41,239 nt of DNA from Porphyrobacter sp. (GTDB taxonomy: Bacteria > Pseudomonadota > Alphaproteobacteria > Sphingomonadales > Sphingomonadaceae): contig JAGIBN010000014.1 of the NCBI GenBank assembly GCA_017744315.1, positions 1-41,239 on the forward strand. Direction: 5' to 3'. The stretch's first letter is position 1. Each line of letters begins with the position of its first letter. The translations under genes were made by a program, and so were the position numbers. Below, piece by piece: positions 1 through 7,849 of this stretch. Below the pieces are notes generated by a model. That model made no database searches and was not told the DNA's origin. It saw only the letters and a program-made list of their open reading frames with translations.

Positions 1-177
1 CGCCAGGGCTGGACGCGCACCGCGCTCAAGCCCGGCGACAAGGTCTCGCTGCGGATGAACCCGCTGCGCGACGGCAAGCACGGGGGCCTGTTCCTCGACG
101 TCAAGCTCGCCAATGGCAAAGTACTCGATTCAGGGATTCCGAAGAACGGCACCCCGGTCAACGTCCCGCGGCTGTGA
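1..177 (+). CDS. DUF6152 family protein, 3' part only
   Basis: The reading frame is open from the first base and stops at TGA 175-177, so the N-terminus lies outside the window; 58 residues are visible. The visible part matches the C-terminal half of the next gene closely: QGWTRTALKPGDKV here against EGWKRTSLKPGDKV there, then NPLRDGKHGG against HPLRSGDRGG. The two are therefore tandem paralogues of the small exported DUF6152 family, whose function is unknown. It ends 11 bp before the next start, with the ribosome binding site of the next gene in the gap, so the two are probably co-transcribed. The family call rests on similarity to the neighbour and recall of the family. Confidence 0.75.
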   Translation, partial: RQGWTRTALKPGDKVSLRMNPLRDGKHGGLFLDVKLANGKVLDSGIPKNGTPVNVPRL

Positions 178-188
178 GGGAGAGGATC

Positions 189-563
189 ATGAACCGCCAA
201 CGCCTAATCTCGCTATCGGCGCTGCTGCTCGCGCCGCTCGCGATCCCCGCCGCCGCGCATCACAGCTATGCGATGTTCGACATGCAAAAGACCGTGGTGC
301 TCGACGCCTCGGTGGTGCGCTTCAAGTGGCAGAACCCGCACGCCTTCATCGAGGCCGACATCACCACCAAGACCGGCACCGAGCGCTGGGCGATCGAGAT
401 GACCAGCCCCAACAACCTGACGCAGGAAGGCTGGAAGCGCACCTCGCTCAAGCCCGGCGACAAGGTCAAGATCTGGGTCCACCCGCTGCGCAGCGGCGAC
501 CGCGGCGGCAGCTACGCCGGGGTCAAACTGCCCGATGGCTCGACTTTGGGCACGGTGAGCTGA
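189..563 (+). CDS. DUF6152 family exported protein
   Basis: This encodes 124 residues. The ATG at 189 is chosen over an in-frame GTG at 174 because a GAGGGAGAGGA ribosome binding site precedes it and a signal peptide begins there. Residues 1 to about 23 are a typical signal peptide ending in PAAA, and the mature protein begins with HHSYAMFD, the double-His start I associate with DUF6152. The rest is predicted beta-rich and carries SLKPGDKVKIWVHPLRSG. No catalytic motif is evident, and the function is unknown. The adjacent paired histidines could bind metal, but that is speculation. The TGA overlaps the next ATG by one base, so translation is probably coupled. Confidence 0.8.
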   Translation: MNRQRLISLSALLLAPLAIPAAAHHSYAMFDMQKTVVLDASVVRFKWQNPHAFIEADITTKTGTERWAIEMTSPNNLTQEGWKRTSLKPGDKVKIWVHPLRSGDRGGSYAGVKLPDGSTLGTVS

Positions 564-1357
564 TGCGGCTCCTCACGGGCGCCGCCTGCGCCGCGCTTTG
601 CCTTGCCGCCCCTGCTTCGGCCCAGCTCGGCGCGGCGACCCAGTCGCCGCCGCCCGAGGGCGTCACGGAAGGCCAGGGCGCGGCCAACCCCAAGGGGCAC
701 TATGCCGCGCTCGATGCGCTGCCCGACTGGGGCGGGATCTGGTTCGTGATGGGCGGCCCGCCGGCCCCCGGCACCACCCCGGCCGAACCCAAGCTCAAGG
801 GCGAGTACCTCGCCCGCCGCGAGCAATGGGTCGCCGATGCTCGCGCACGCGATGGCGTGGTCCGCCGCGCCCGCTCCAACTGCAGCCCGCCGGGCATGCC
901 GCGGATCATGCGCCTGGCGCAGTACCCCTACGAGTTCATCTTCGCTCCGGGCCGCGTGACCGTGAACCAGGAAGCGTGGATGCAAAGCCGCACGATCTGG
1001 ACCGACGGCCGCGCGCACGAGGAGGATCCCGACCCCAGCTTCATGGGCGATTCCATCGGCCACTGGGAAGGCGATACGCTGGTGGTCGAGACCCGCGGCA
1101 TCTCCGACGAGCTCGAGATCGACACCGGCTGGCCGCACTCCGACCAGTTCGTGCTGACCGAACGGATCCAGCTTGATCCGGCCGACCCCAACGTGCTTGT
1201 CAATCACATGCGGATGGAAGACCCCGAGGCGCTCGCCGAACCCTTCGAAGTGACCGCCCGCTACCGCCGCGACCGCTACGGCAAGCTCTACGAATTCCAA
1301 TGCTCGGAAAATGACCGCAACCCCGTCAACCAGGAGGGCGAAACTGAGTACAATTAA
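563..1357 (+). CDS. uncharacterised exported protein (264 aa)
   Basis: The start is the ATG at 563, sharing one base with the preceding TGA. The first about 21 residues (MRLLTGAACAALCLAAPASA) are a clear signal peptide, which rules out the longer upstream frame. The mature protein contains NCSPPGMPRIM, YPYEFIFAPGRV, RTIWTDGR and a strongly conserved-looking SIGHWEGDTLVVETRG. I remember this pattern in uncharacterised proteins encoded beside DUF6152 genes in sphingomonads and gammaproteobacteria, but know no assigned activity. Two cysteines (in SNCSPPG and FQCSEND) could pair in the periplasm. It belongs to the same apparent operon as the DUF6152 genes and overlaps the next gene. Confidence 0.7.
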   Translation: MRLLTGAACAALCLAAPASAQLGAATQSPPPEGVTEGQGAANPKGHYAALDALPDWGGIWFVMGGPPAPGTTPAEPKLKGEYLARREQWVADARARDGVVRRARSNCSPPGMPRIMRLAQYPYEFIFAPGRVTVNQEAWMQSRTIWTDGRAHEEDPDPSFMGDSIGHWEGDTLVVETRGISDELEIDTGWPHSDQFVLTERIQLDPADPNVLVNHMRMEDPEALAEPFEVTARYRRDRYGKLYEFQCSENDRNPVNQEGETEYN

Positions 1358-2591
1358 TTCCGCCAGCGCCCAGCAGCGCTACAGCACCGTCGCGATCCTG
1401 CTCCATTGGGCGATCGCGCTGGCGCTGGCGTTTCAGCTCGCGCTCGGCTTCGCCATGCCCAAGGATGAGAGGGGATTTGCCCTCTACCAGCTGCACAAGT
1501 CAGTCGGCATCACCATCCTGTTGCTGACCCTGGCCCGCCTCGCCTGGCGGCTGACGCACCGTCCGCCACCCGCGGTCGAGAGGGGCTTCAACGGTTTCCT
1601 CGCCAAGGCCGTGCACGTGCTGCTCTACGTGTTCATGATCGGCGCCCCACTGACGGGTTGGGTGATCGTCTCGACCTCGCGCATCCAGGTGCCGACGATG
1701 TTCTGGGGCGTAATCCCGTGGCCGCACCTGCCGGTTTCAAAGGCGTTGCATGACTTAGCGGAGGAAAGCCACGAGCTGCTCGCCTGGACCGGCATCGCGC
1801 TGTTCCTGCTCCACGTCGTAGGCGCGTTGCGGCACCAGTTCCTGATCAAGGACGGCCTGCTCAAGCGCATGGGTCCGGGCGGCTCGGCAGGGCTCGCCGG
1901 GTTGCTCGCGCTTCTCGTCCTGGTGACCTACTTCGGCACCGGGATGAAGATCTCGAGCGATGTCGTGGCTGCCGGTGGCTATGGCCCGACCGCAACCCCT
2001 GCTGCTCCCGCTCCGACCGCCACGCCCACCGTCGCCGCCACTCCGGCGGTCGAGGAAACTGCAGCCGTCGAAGAGGAGGACGCCGAAGCCGGCCCGCCCC
2101 CGACCTGGGCAATCCAGCGCGGCGGGCGCCTGGGCTTCACCGTCACGAGTGGTTCGGATTCCTACAAGGGCAGCTTCTCGGACTGGAGCGGCTCGATCAA
2201 GTTCGACCCCGAGAACCCGGAGAGCGCCGACATCCGCATGTCGATCAACCTCGCCAGCGCGACGGTCGGCGACGCCACAATGGACGGCATGATGCAGGGC
2301 GAGGACTTCCTCTCCTCCTCGGCCAACCCCACCGCGACCTGGCGCAGCACTTCGGTCACCCAGACCGGCCCGAACCGCTACCGCGCCAACGGCACGCTTT
2401 CGCTCAAGGGCGCGAGCAAGCCGCAAGCGCTGACCTTCACCCTCTCGGGCGACGGCCTGCGCCGCCATGTCGAGGGCAGCGCCAGCATCGACCGCAACGC
2501 GTTCGGTGTCGGTACCGGAGATTCAGCGGCGGGCCTTGGCGGCTCGGTCGCGCTGAACTTCGCATTCGACGCCGTTGGGCGGGAGCCTTGA
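1311..2591 (+). CDS. cytochrome b561 - YceI fusion protein
   Basis: One 426-residue frame joins two families. Residues about 25-215 are a four-helix cytochrome b561 (CybB-like) with candidate haem histidines at 32, 62, 83, 102, 154 and 168. An Ala/Pro/Glu-rich linker spans about 222-262. Residues about 265-423 are a YceI lipid-binding lipocalin-like domain, with the SYKGSFSDWSGSIKFD and DFLSSSANPTATW stretches. In E. coli the two functions are adjacent genes (yceJ-yceI). A likely role is membrane electron transfer coupled to a periplasmic isoprenoid/quinone-binding domain; the substrate is unknown. The ATG at 1311 overlaps the previous gene by 47 bp. A good AGGAGG lies inside the frame at 1332-1337, six bases before a CTG at 1344 that would give a more typical N-terminus, so the start is uncertain. 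Confidence 0.88.
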   Translation: MTATPSTRRAKLSTINSASAQQRYSTVAILLHWAIALALAFQLALGFAMPKDERGFALYQLHKSVGITILLLTLARLAWRLTHRPPPAVERGFNGFLAKAVHVLLYVFMIGAPLTGWVIVSTSRIQVPTMFWGVIPWPHLPVSKALHDLAEESHELLAWTGIALFLLHVVGALRHQFLIKDGLLKRMGPGGSAGLAGLLALLVLVTYFGTGMKISSDVVAAGGYGPTATPAAPAPTATPTVAATPAVEETAAVEEEDAEAGPPPTWAIQRGGRLGFTVTSGSDSYKGSFSDWSGSIKFDPENPESADIRMSINLASATVGDATMDGMMQGEDFLSSSANPTATWRSTSVTQTGPNRYRANGTLSLKGASKPQALTFTLSGDGLRRHVEGSASIDRNAFGVGTGDSAAGLGGSVALNFAFDAVGREP

Positions 2592-2618
2592 CCGCTTAAC
2601 CCACACAGGAGACCGACC

Positions 2619-4079
2619 ATGTCCTTCCGGATCGTGCGCCTGGCCTGGATGGCCGCCTTGTTGGTTGTCGCAGGAGCGCAAAGCGCCGCAGCGCAGACGG
2701 CCGAAGCCGTCATCGCCGCATCCGCGAAGGCCATGGGGATCGAGGGGCTGAACTCGATCAAGATGTGGGGCTCGGGCGCCTCGTTCCAGGTTGGACAGAA
2801 CAACAACGCGGAAGGCCCCTGGCCGCGGACCAACCTCAACGACTTCAACCGCTGGATCGACTTCACCCAGCCGGCCACCCGGACGAGCGCGGTGACTTGG
2901 GCGGTGCCGGTCACAGGCGGCGCGGCAGCGCAGGGAGCGTTCAACCAGTTCGCCAGCCCGGCCAACACCGCTTGGGGCCAACACCTCGAAATCTGGACCA
3001 CGCCCTGGGGTTTCCTCAAGGGTGCCCAGGCCAACGGCGCGACGCTGGCGACCGAGACTTTCGACGGTACCGACTACAAGGTCCTGACCTGGAGCCCGCC
3101 GCAGAAGTCGCCCTCGGGGGAGCCCTACAAGGTCGTCGGCTACATCGGTGACGACAACCTGGTGCACTGGGTCGAAACCTGGGTCGAGGCGCCGATCCTG
3201 GGCGACCTGCACGTCGGAACCGAGTTTTCGAATTATCGCGATTTGGGCGGATTGAAGTTCCCGAGCACCATCATCCAGAGCCGCGCTGGATCGCCGACGT
3301 TCGAAGTGCAGCTGCTCGGTGTCCAGGCCAATCCCGCCGATCTGGCCGACCGCCTCGTCGCACCCCCGCCGCCGCCCGCGTTCGGTCCGCCGCCGGGTGG
3401 CACCCCGCAAGCCGCCTCAGAGCAACTCGCGCCCGGCGTCTGGCGCATTCGCGGCGCCTACAACGCGCTCGCCGTGGAGTTCTCGGACTATGTCGTGCTG
3501 TTCGAGCCCGGTCCGCAGAACGAGGACCGCGCCCGCGCGATCATCGCCGAGACGAAGCGGGTGATCCCGGGCAAGCCGATCCGCTACGGCGTGATCTCTC
3601 ACCACCACTTCGACCATACCTCGGGCCTTCCGGCGGTGGTGGCCGAGGGCATCACCATCGTTACGCCAGAGGTGAACAAGGCTTTCTTCGAACGCGCCTT
3701 CAGCGCCCCGCGCACTCTGGCCCCTGATGCCATCGGCCAGAGTGGCAAGCAGGCGGTGATCGAAGGCTTCCCCGGCGACAAGCGCGTGTTCGAAGACGCC
3801 ACCCGCCGGTTCGAGATCCACGTGATCCAGGGCCTGCCGCACGCTGACGGACTGGTGATCGGCTACCTCCCAAAGGAACGCATCCTGGTCTACGCCGACA
3901 TGTTCAACCTGCCTCCTGCGGACAATCCGGTCCCGAACCCGCCGGTGTTCGGCACGCAGGTGTTCCTCGCCAATATCGAACGGCTGGGGTTGCAGCCGGA
4001 GCGGATCATGTCGATCCACTCGCTCAACCCGGATCGACTGACCTCGGTGGGGGATATCAAAGCTTCCTTGGGGCGGTAG
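2619..4079 (+). CDS. exported metallo-beta-lactamase-fold hydrolase
   Basis: This encodes 486 residues from an ATG preceded by CAGGAGA, 27 bp after the previous stop. Residues 1-25 form a signal peptide (cut near AAAQ), so the enzyme is probably periplasmic. Residues about 26-250 are an N-terminal region of unknown function, followed by a Pro-rich joint (APPPPPAFGPPPG). Residues about 270-486 are the metallo-beta-lactamase fold: H-H-H-F-D-H at 328-333 supplies the HxHxDH metal motif, H408 in GLPHADG the next ligand, the Asp in VYADMFN the bridging ligand, and H467 (SIHS) the last. A hydrolytic role is likely; the substrate is not evident. It lies downstream of the cytochrome fusion on the same strand. 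Confidence 0.85.
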   Translation: MSFRIVRLAWMAALLVVAGAQSAAAQTAEAVIAASAKAMGIEGLNSIKMWGSGASFQVGQNNNAEGPWPRTNLNDFNRWIDFTQPATRTSAVTWAVPVTGGAAAQGAFNQFASPANTAWGQHLEIWTTPWGFLKGAQANGATLATETFDGTDYKVLTWSPPQKSPSGEPYKVVGYIGDDNLVHWVETWVEAPILGDLHVGTEFSNYRDLGGLKFPSTIIQSRAGSPTFEVQLLGVQANPADLADRLVAPPPPPAFGPPPGGTPQAASEQLAPGVWRIRGAYNALAVEFSDYVVLFEPGPQNEDRARAIIAETKRVIPGKPIRYGVISHHHFDHTSGLPAVVAEGITIVTPEVNKAFFERAFSAPRTLAPDAIGQSGKQAVIEGFPGDKRVFEDATRRFEIHVIQGLPHADGLVIGYLPKERILVYADMFNLPPADNPVPNPPVFGTQVFLANIERLGLQPERIMSIHSLNPDRLTSVGDIKASLGR

Positions 4080-4091
4080 GAACGCGAATTT

Positions 4092-4231
4092 AAATCCTCC
4101 CCGAGCTTGTCTCGGGGAGGGGGACCGTCCGCGGAGCGGATGGTGGCGGGGCGTTGTGTTGTTCCGCCTACCCCTCCGTCACGCGCCTGGCGGCGCGCGC
4201 CACCTCCCCGAGACAAGCTCGGGGAGGATTT
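4092..4231. repeat. full-length intergenic hairpin repeat, copy 1
   Basis: This 140-bp element has 29-bp terminal arms (4092-4120 and 4203-4231) that are perfect inverted repeats of each other. Each arm is itself a hairpin, with 10-bp stem CCTCCCCGAG / CTCGGGGAGG and a 5-base loop. The centre contains GACCGTCCGCGGAGCGGATGG. It fills the gap between two convergent genes and ends about 10 bp from the stop of the leftward one. A related copy in the opposite orientation is at 16498-16643 and a solo hairpin at 31968-31992. It resembles the REP/MITE-like repeats common in sphingomonad genomes. Confidence 0.9.
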
Positions 4232-4241
4232 GGAACGGACC

Positions 4242-5747
4242 TCAGTCCAGATTCACCGAAATCGCCTTCAGCTCGGTATAGGCTTCAACCCCGGCCTTGC
4301 CGTTCTCGCGACCCCAGCCGCTGGCTTTGTAGCCGCCGAGCGGCAGCGCCGGGTCGACGCCGCCCGAGCCGTTGATGCGGATCGTGCCGGCCTTGAGACG
4401 GCGGGCGAGCTTGTGGGCCATGCCGATGTCGCGCGTCCAGATGCTGGCGGCGAGGCCGAACTCGGTCTCGTTGCCGAGGCGTGCCAGGCGGTCGGCGTCG
4501 TCGGCCGAGGTGAAGCGGGTGGCGCAGAGCACCGGACCGAAGATCTCCTCGCGGCGGACCTTCATGCTCGCTTCGGTGTCGACCAGCACGGTCGGCTCGA
4601 CGAACCAGCCGGGGCCGTCCTTGCGTCCACCGCCGACCATCACCGTGGCGCCTTCCTGGCGGCCGCTTTCGATGTAGCCGGTCACGCGGTCGAGCTGCAC
4701 TTCGCTGACCAGCGGTCCGATCACGGTCTCAGGGTCGAGCGTGTGGCCGACGCGCAGCATCTTGGCCATGCCGGCGATACCTTCGAGCACCTGGTCGGCC
4801 ACCTCTTCCTGTACGAACAGGCGGCTGCCCGCGGCGCAGACCTGGCCGGCGTTGAAGAAGATGCCCATCGCCGCGGCGGGGATCGCCTTCTTGAGGTCGG
4901 CGTCGGCGAAGATGAAGGTCGGCGACTTGCCGCCGAGTTCCAGGCTGACGCGCTTGAAGTTGGTCTTGCTGGCATCGATGATCGCGCGGCCCGTCATGGT
5001 CGAGCCGGTGAAGGCGACCTTGTCGACATCCATGTGCGAGGCCAGCGCTGCACCCGCCGTGCGGCCATAGCCGGTCACGAGGTTGACCACGCCTTCGGGG
5101 AAGCCCGCTTCCAGCGCCAGTTCGGCCAGGCGGATGGTCGAAAGCGGAGTCTGCTCGGCGGGCTTCACCACCACGGTACAACCGGCCGCCAGCGCCGGGC
5201 CGAGCTTGGCTGCGGCCATCGCCAGCGGGAAGTTCCACGGCACGATCTGGGCGCAGACGCCGACGGGCTCGCGCAGGACGTAGCTCAGCCATTCGCCGGG
5301 CGCGGACAGCTCGAGCGTCTCACCCGCGAGCTTGGTCGCCCAGCCCGCCTGATAGCGCAGCTGGCCAATCGCCCCGCCAACGTCGGCAAAGCGGCTGAAC
5401 TGGATCGGACGGCCGACGTCCAGTGTCTCGGTCAGCGCCAGTTCGTCGCCGTTGGCCTCGATCAGGTCGGCGAGCTTGTTGATCAGCCGTGCGCGCTCGT
5501 CCGGCTTGACCTTGCTCCACGGGCCTTCGAACGCAGCGCGAGCGGCAGCCACCGCCGCATCGACATCGGCCTGCCCCGCGCTGGCGACATCGGCCAGCTT
5601 CTCGCCAGTCGAGGGATCTTCGGTGGAGAAAGTCTCGCCGCTCGCCGCCTCGCGCCATTCGCCGCCGATCAGCATCTTGCCGACTTTGCCGTTCCAGCGT
5701 TCGCGGAACTGTTCGAGACGGTTTTCGATCGGGGTCTGGGCGTTCAC
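4242..5747 (-). CDS. NAD(P)-dependent aldehyde dehydrogenase
   Basis: This encodes 501 residues, the usual length for the ALDH superfamily, which oxidises aldehydes to acids in the cytoplasm. The general base E270 lies in SLELGGKS, the catalytic C304 in NAGQVCAAGS, and the oxyanion-hole N172 in PWNFP. EEIFGPVL and PLGGYKASGWGRENG near the C-terminus are typical of the broad-specificity, betaine/phenylacetaldehyde-type branch. The GTG start at 5747 is chosen for the GGAGAG site just upstream; the frame extends much further 5' only because it stays open by chance. It is divergent from a GMC dehydrogenase operon, which could supply the aldehyde. The exact substrate cannot be read from the sequence. 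Confidence 0.92.
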   Translation of the reverse strand: MNAQTPIENRLEQFRERWNGKVGKMLIGGEWREAASGETFSTEDPSTGEKLADVASAGQADVDAAVAAARAAFEGPWSKVKPDERARLINKLADLIEANGDELALTETLDVGRPIQFSRFADVGGAIGQLRYQAGWATKLAGETLELSAPGEWLSYVLREPVGVCAQIVPWNFPLAMAAAKLGPALAAGCTVVVKPAEQTPLSTIRLAELALEAGFPEGVVNLVTGYGRTAGAALASHMDVDKVAFTGSTMTGRAIIDASKTNFKRVSLELGGKSPTFIFADADLKKAIPAAAMGIFFNAGQVCAAGSRLFVQEEVADQVLEGIAGMAKMLRVGHTLDPETVIGPLVSEVQLDRVTGYIESGRQEGATVMVGGGRKDGPGWFVEPTVLVDTEASMKVRREEIFGPVLCATRFTSADDADRLARLGNETEFGLAASIWTRDIGMAHKLARRLKAGTIRINGSGGVDPALPLGGYKASGWGRENGKAGVEAYTELKAISVNLD

Positions 5748-5794
5748 GGCGTGCTCTCCATGGCTTGTTGTCGGCGCTTTGGCAGCGCATAGAG

Positions 5795-5812
5795 ATTGTA
5801 AGCAACACTTAC
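5795..5812. promoter_or_regulatory. candidate operator and -10 in the ALDH/GMC divergent region
   Basis: The 93-bp gap between the divergent starts holds the inverted repeat GTAAG-CAACA-CTTAC (5798-5812), a spacing typical of operators for dimeric repressors of the TetR kind. On the - strand TTGCTTACAAT (5805-5795) includes the -10-like hexamer TACAAT, about 48 bp before the ALDH start. The same 11-mer occurs before putA. No convincing -35 was found and no regulator gene is adjacent. Confidence 0.4.
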
Positions 5813-5840
5813 CATAGCGTGATGCAAAGGAGAGGCGCCC

Positions 5841-7472
5841 TTGGAGGGCCAGTTCGACTACGTGATCGTCGGCGCGGGATCGGCCGGCTCGGTACTGGCA
5901 GCACGCCTGACCGAGGACCCGGGCACGCGCGTCCTGCTGCTTGAGGCGGGCGGCGGGGCCGACAAGTTCCTGATCAAGATGCCGCTCGGTATGATGAAGG
6001 CCATGCTCAAGCCCGAGCTGACCTGGCGCATGATGACCGAGCCGGAGCCGACGCTGAACAACCGCCGCCTGTTCCTGCCGCGCGGGCGCCTGCTCGGCGG
6101 ATCGAGCTCGATCAACGGCATGGTCTACATGCGCGGCCATTCGGCGGACTACGACCGCTGGGCGCAGAAGGGCTGCCGCGGGTGGAGCCACGCCGAGGTG
6201 GTGCCCTATTTCAAGCGCATGGAGCGCTCCTGGCGGGGGACCGACAACTACGGCCATTCTGGCCCGCTGCCGGTGACCAAGAACAACACCGAATTCCTGC
6301 TGCATGACGAGCTGATGCAGGCGGTCGCCAATGCCGGCCTGCCGGTCACCGAGGACATCCACGCTGGTGATGAGGAAGGCGCGAGCCTGGTCGAGCTGAC
6401 CATCGACGAGAAGGGCCGCCGCGCCTCGACTTACGAGGCTTACCTCAAGCCCGCGATGGCGCGGCCCAACCTGGCGGTGGTGACCAACGCCCTCACCCGC
6501 AAAGTCGTGGTCGAGGATGGGCGCGCGATCGGCGTGGAGTACGAAGTCGAAGGTGAAGTTCGCGTGGCCAAGGCACAGCGCGAGGTGATCCTTTCGGGCG
6601 GCTCCTACAATTCGCCGCAGCTGCTGATGCTGTCAGGGATCGGCCCGGCCGAGCATCTGGCGGAGATGGGCATTCCGCTGGTCCACAACCTGCCGGGCGT
6701 CGGCCGCAACCTCTCCGAACATCCGCGAGTGCCGCTGGAGTTTGCCGCCAATGGCCCGATCACTTTCGTGAACCAGCTCCGCTTCGACCGCGCGGCTCGG
6801 GCGGTGGCGCAGTGGTACCTGTTCGGCAGCGGCCCCTTTGCCCGCCAGCTCAACAGCGCCAACCCGATGCTGCGCACCGATCCGCGGCTCGCCCAGCCGG
6901 ACATCCAGCTGTTCTCGAACCCGGTGAAGCTGTCCGCGCACTTGTGGTTCCCCGGCTTCGTGAAGAGCCCCGAGCACGCCTTCTCGGCCGACGTGATCCT
7001 GCTTCACCCCCAGGCGCGCGGCTGGGTCAATCTCAAGTCCGCCGACCCGCGCGAACTGCCCGCGATCCGCCTCAACCTGTTCGACAACGAAGCCGACTTC
7101 GCCACCGCCCGCGCCGGGCTCAAGCTGGCTCGCAAGATCTACTCTACCGAGCCTATGGCCGGCCTGATCGCCCGCGAATCCATCCCCGGCGCCGGAGTGC
7201 AGAGCGACGAGGCCATCGACGAGCACGTCCGCGCCACCGCCGGCACCACGCAGCACCCGGTCGGCACTTGCGCCATGGGCGTTGGTCCAAACGCGGTGGT
7301 TGATTCCGCGCTGCGGGTCCACGGCATCGAAGGTCTCAGAGTGGTCGACGCCTCGATCATGCCCGACGTACCGGGCGGCAACACCAATGGCCCGACGATC
7401 ATGATCGCAGAGAAAGCCAGCGACCTGATCCGCGGCCGCTCACTCCCCGCTGCAGAAAAGGAAGCCGCATGA
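5841..7472 (+). CDS. GMC family FAD-dependent alcohol dehydrogenase (first copy)
   Basis: This encodes 543 residues. GMC oxidoreductases use FAD to oxidise primary alcohols or choline-like substrates. The N-terminal Rossmann motif is VGAGSAGSVLAARL (GxGxxG at 11-16). The GMC signature GGSSSINGMVYMRGH follows, then GGSYNSPQLLMLSGIGP. The catalytic pair is H472 (QHPVGTCAMG) and N516 (GGNTNGP), the 44-residue spacing known from choline oxidase. The start is a TTG at 5841, eight bases after AAGGAG; no nearby in-frame ATG would keep the FAD motif. No signal peptide is present. It overlaps the next gene by four bases (ATGA). Probable partner of the divergent aldehyde dehydrogenase; the alcohol substrate is unknown. 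Confidence 0.9.
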   Translation: MEGQFDYVIVGAGSAGSVLAARLTEDPGTRVLLLEAGGGADKFLIKMPLGMMKAMLKPELTWRMMTEPEPTLNNRRLFLPRGRLLGGSSSINGMVYMRGHSADYDRWAQKGCRGWSHAEVVPYFKRMERSWRGTDNYGHSGPLPVTKNNTEFLLHDELMQAVANAGLPVTEDIHAGDEEGASLVELTIDEKGRRASTYEAYLKPAMARPNLAVVTNALTRKVVVEDGRAIGVEYEVEGEVRVAKAQREVILSGGSYNSPQLLMLSGIGPAEHLAEMGIPLVHNLPGVGRNLSEHPRVPLEFAANGPITFVNQLRFDRAARAVAQWYLFGSGPFARQLNSANPMLRTDPRLAQPDIQLFSNPVKLSAHLWFPGFVKSPEHAFSADVILLHPQARGWVNLKSADPRELPAIRLNLFDNEADFATARAGLKLARKIYSTEPMAGLIARESIPGAGVQSDEAIDEHVRATAGTTQHPVGTCAMGVGPNAVVDSALRVHGIEGLRVVDASIMPDVPGGNTNGPTIMIAEKASDLIRGRSLPAAEKEAA

Positions 7473-7849
7473 CCGAGGACGATTTCCGCACCTACATCGC
7501 CGCCTTCAACGCGCGCGATTTCGCCGGGTTCAGCAAGTTCTACGCCGACGATGTCGAGTTCAACCTCGGCGACCGCAAGCAGATCATCGGCGCGCAGGGC
7601 ATCGTCGACTTCTACACCGGAGTGTTCGACCACATCGCCGAAGAGCTCGAAGTGATCGACCTGATCGTCGCGCCCGACGGCGCCGCGCTCCACAGCCGCA
7701 CCAAGTTCACCACCTTCAAGGATTGGCCCGACTTCGAAATCTGGCCGACCGTGAAGGGCGACGTCCGCATCGTCGAGAGCATCAACATGTATCGCACGGC
7801 CAACAGCAAGATCGTGCAAATCAAGTCGGGTCGATATTCCAGCAAATGA
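7469..7849 (+). CDS. SnoaL-like (NTF2 fold) protein
   Basis: This encodes 126 residues, the normal size of a single SnoaL-like domain, a cone-shaped alpha+beta fold that in different members is an isomerase, hydrolase, cyclase or ligand binder. Typical features are the N-terminal helix with YIAAFNARDFAGFSKFYADD, then VEFNLGD and GAQGIVDFYTGVFDHI. It starts in an ATGA overlap with the upstream GMC gene and ends in an ATGA overlap with the downstream one, so all three are probably made in fixed ratio. This suggests it acts on the same substrate or product. No specific catalytic set could be assigned. Confidence 0.8.
   Translation: MTEDDFRTYIAAFNARDFAGFSKFYADDVEFNLGDRKQIIGAQGIVDFYTGVFDHIAEELEVIDLIVAPDGAALHSRTKFTTFKDWPDFEIWPTVKGDVRIVESINMYRTANSKIVQIKSGRYSSK

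Noticed and set aside
113..562. Upstream extension of the 264-aa exported protein gene
   Set aside because: It runs through the DUF6152 gene in another frame and would bury the signal peptide that starts at 563.
4107..5792. Long + strand frame of 561 codons
   Set aside because: It lies antisense to the aldehyde dehydrogenase, whose motifs are intact, and the translation is low-complexity Arg/Ala/Gly as expected for a GC-rich shadow.
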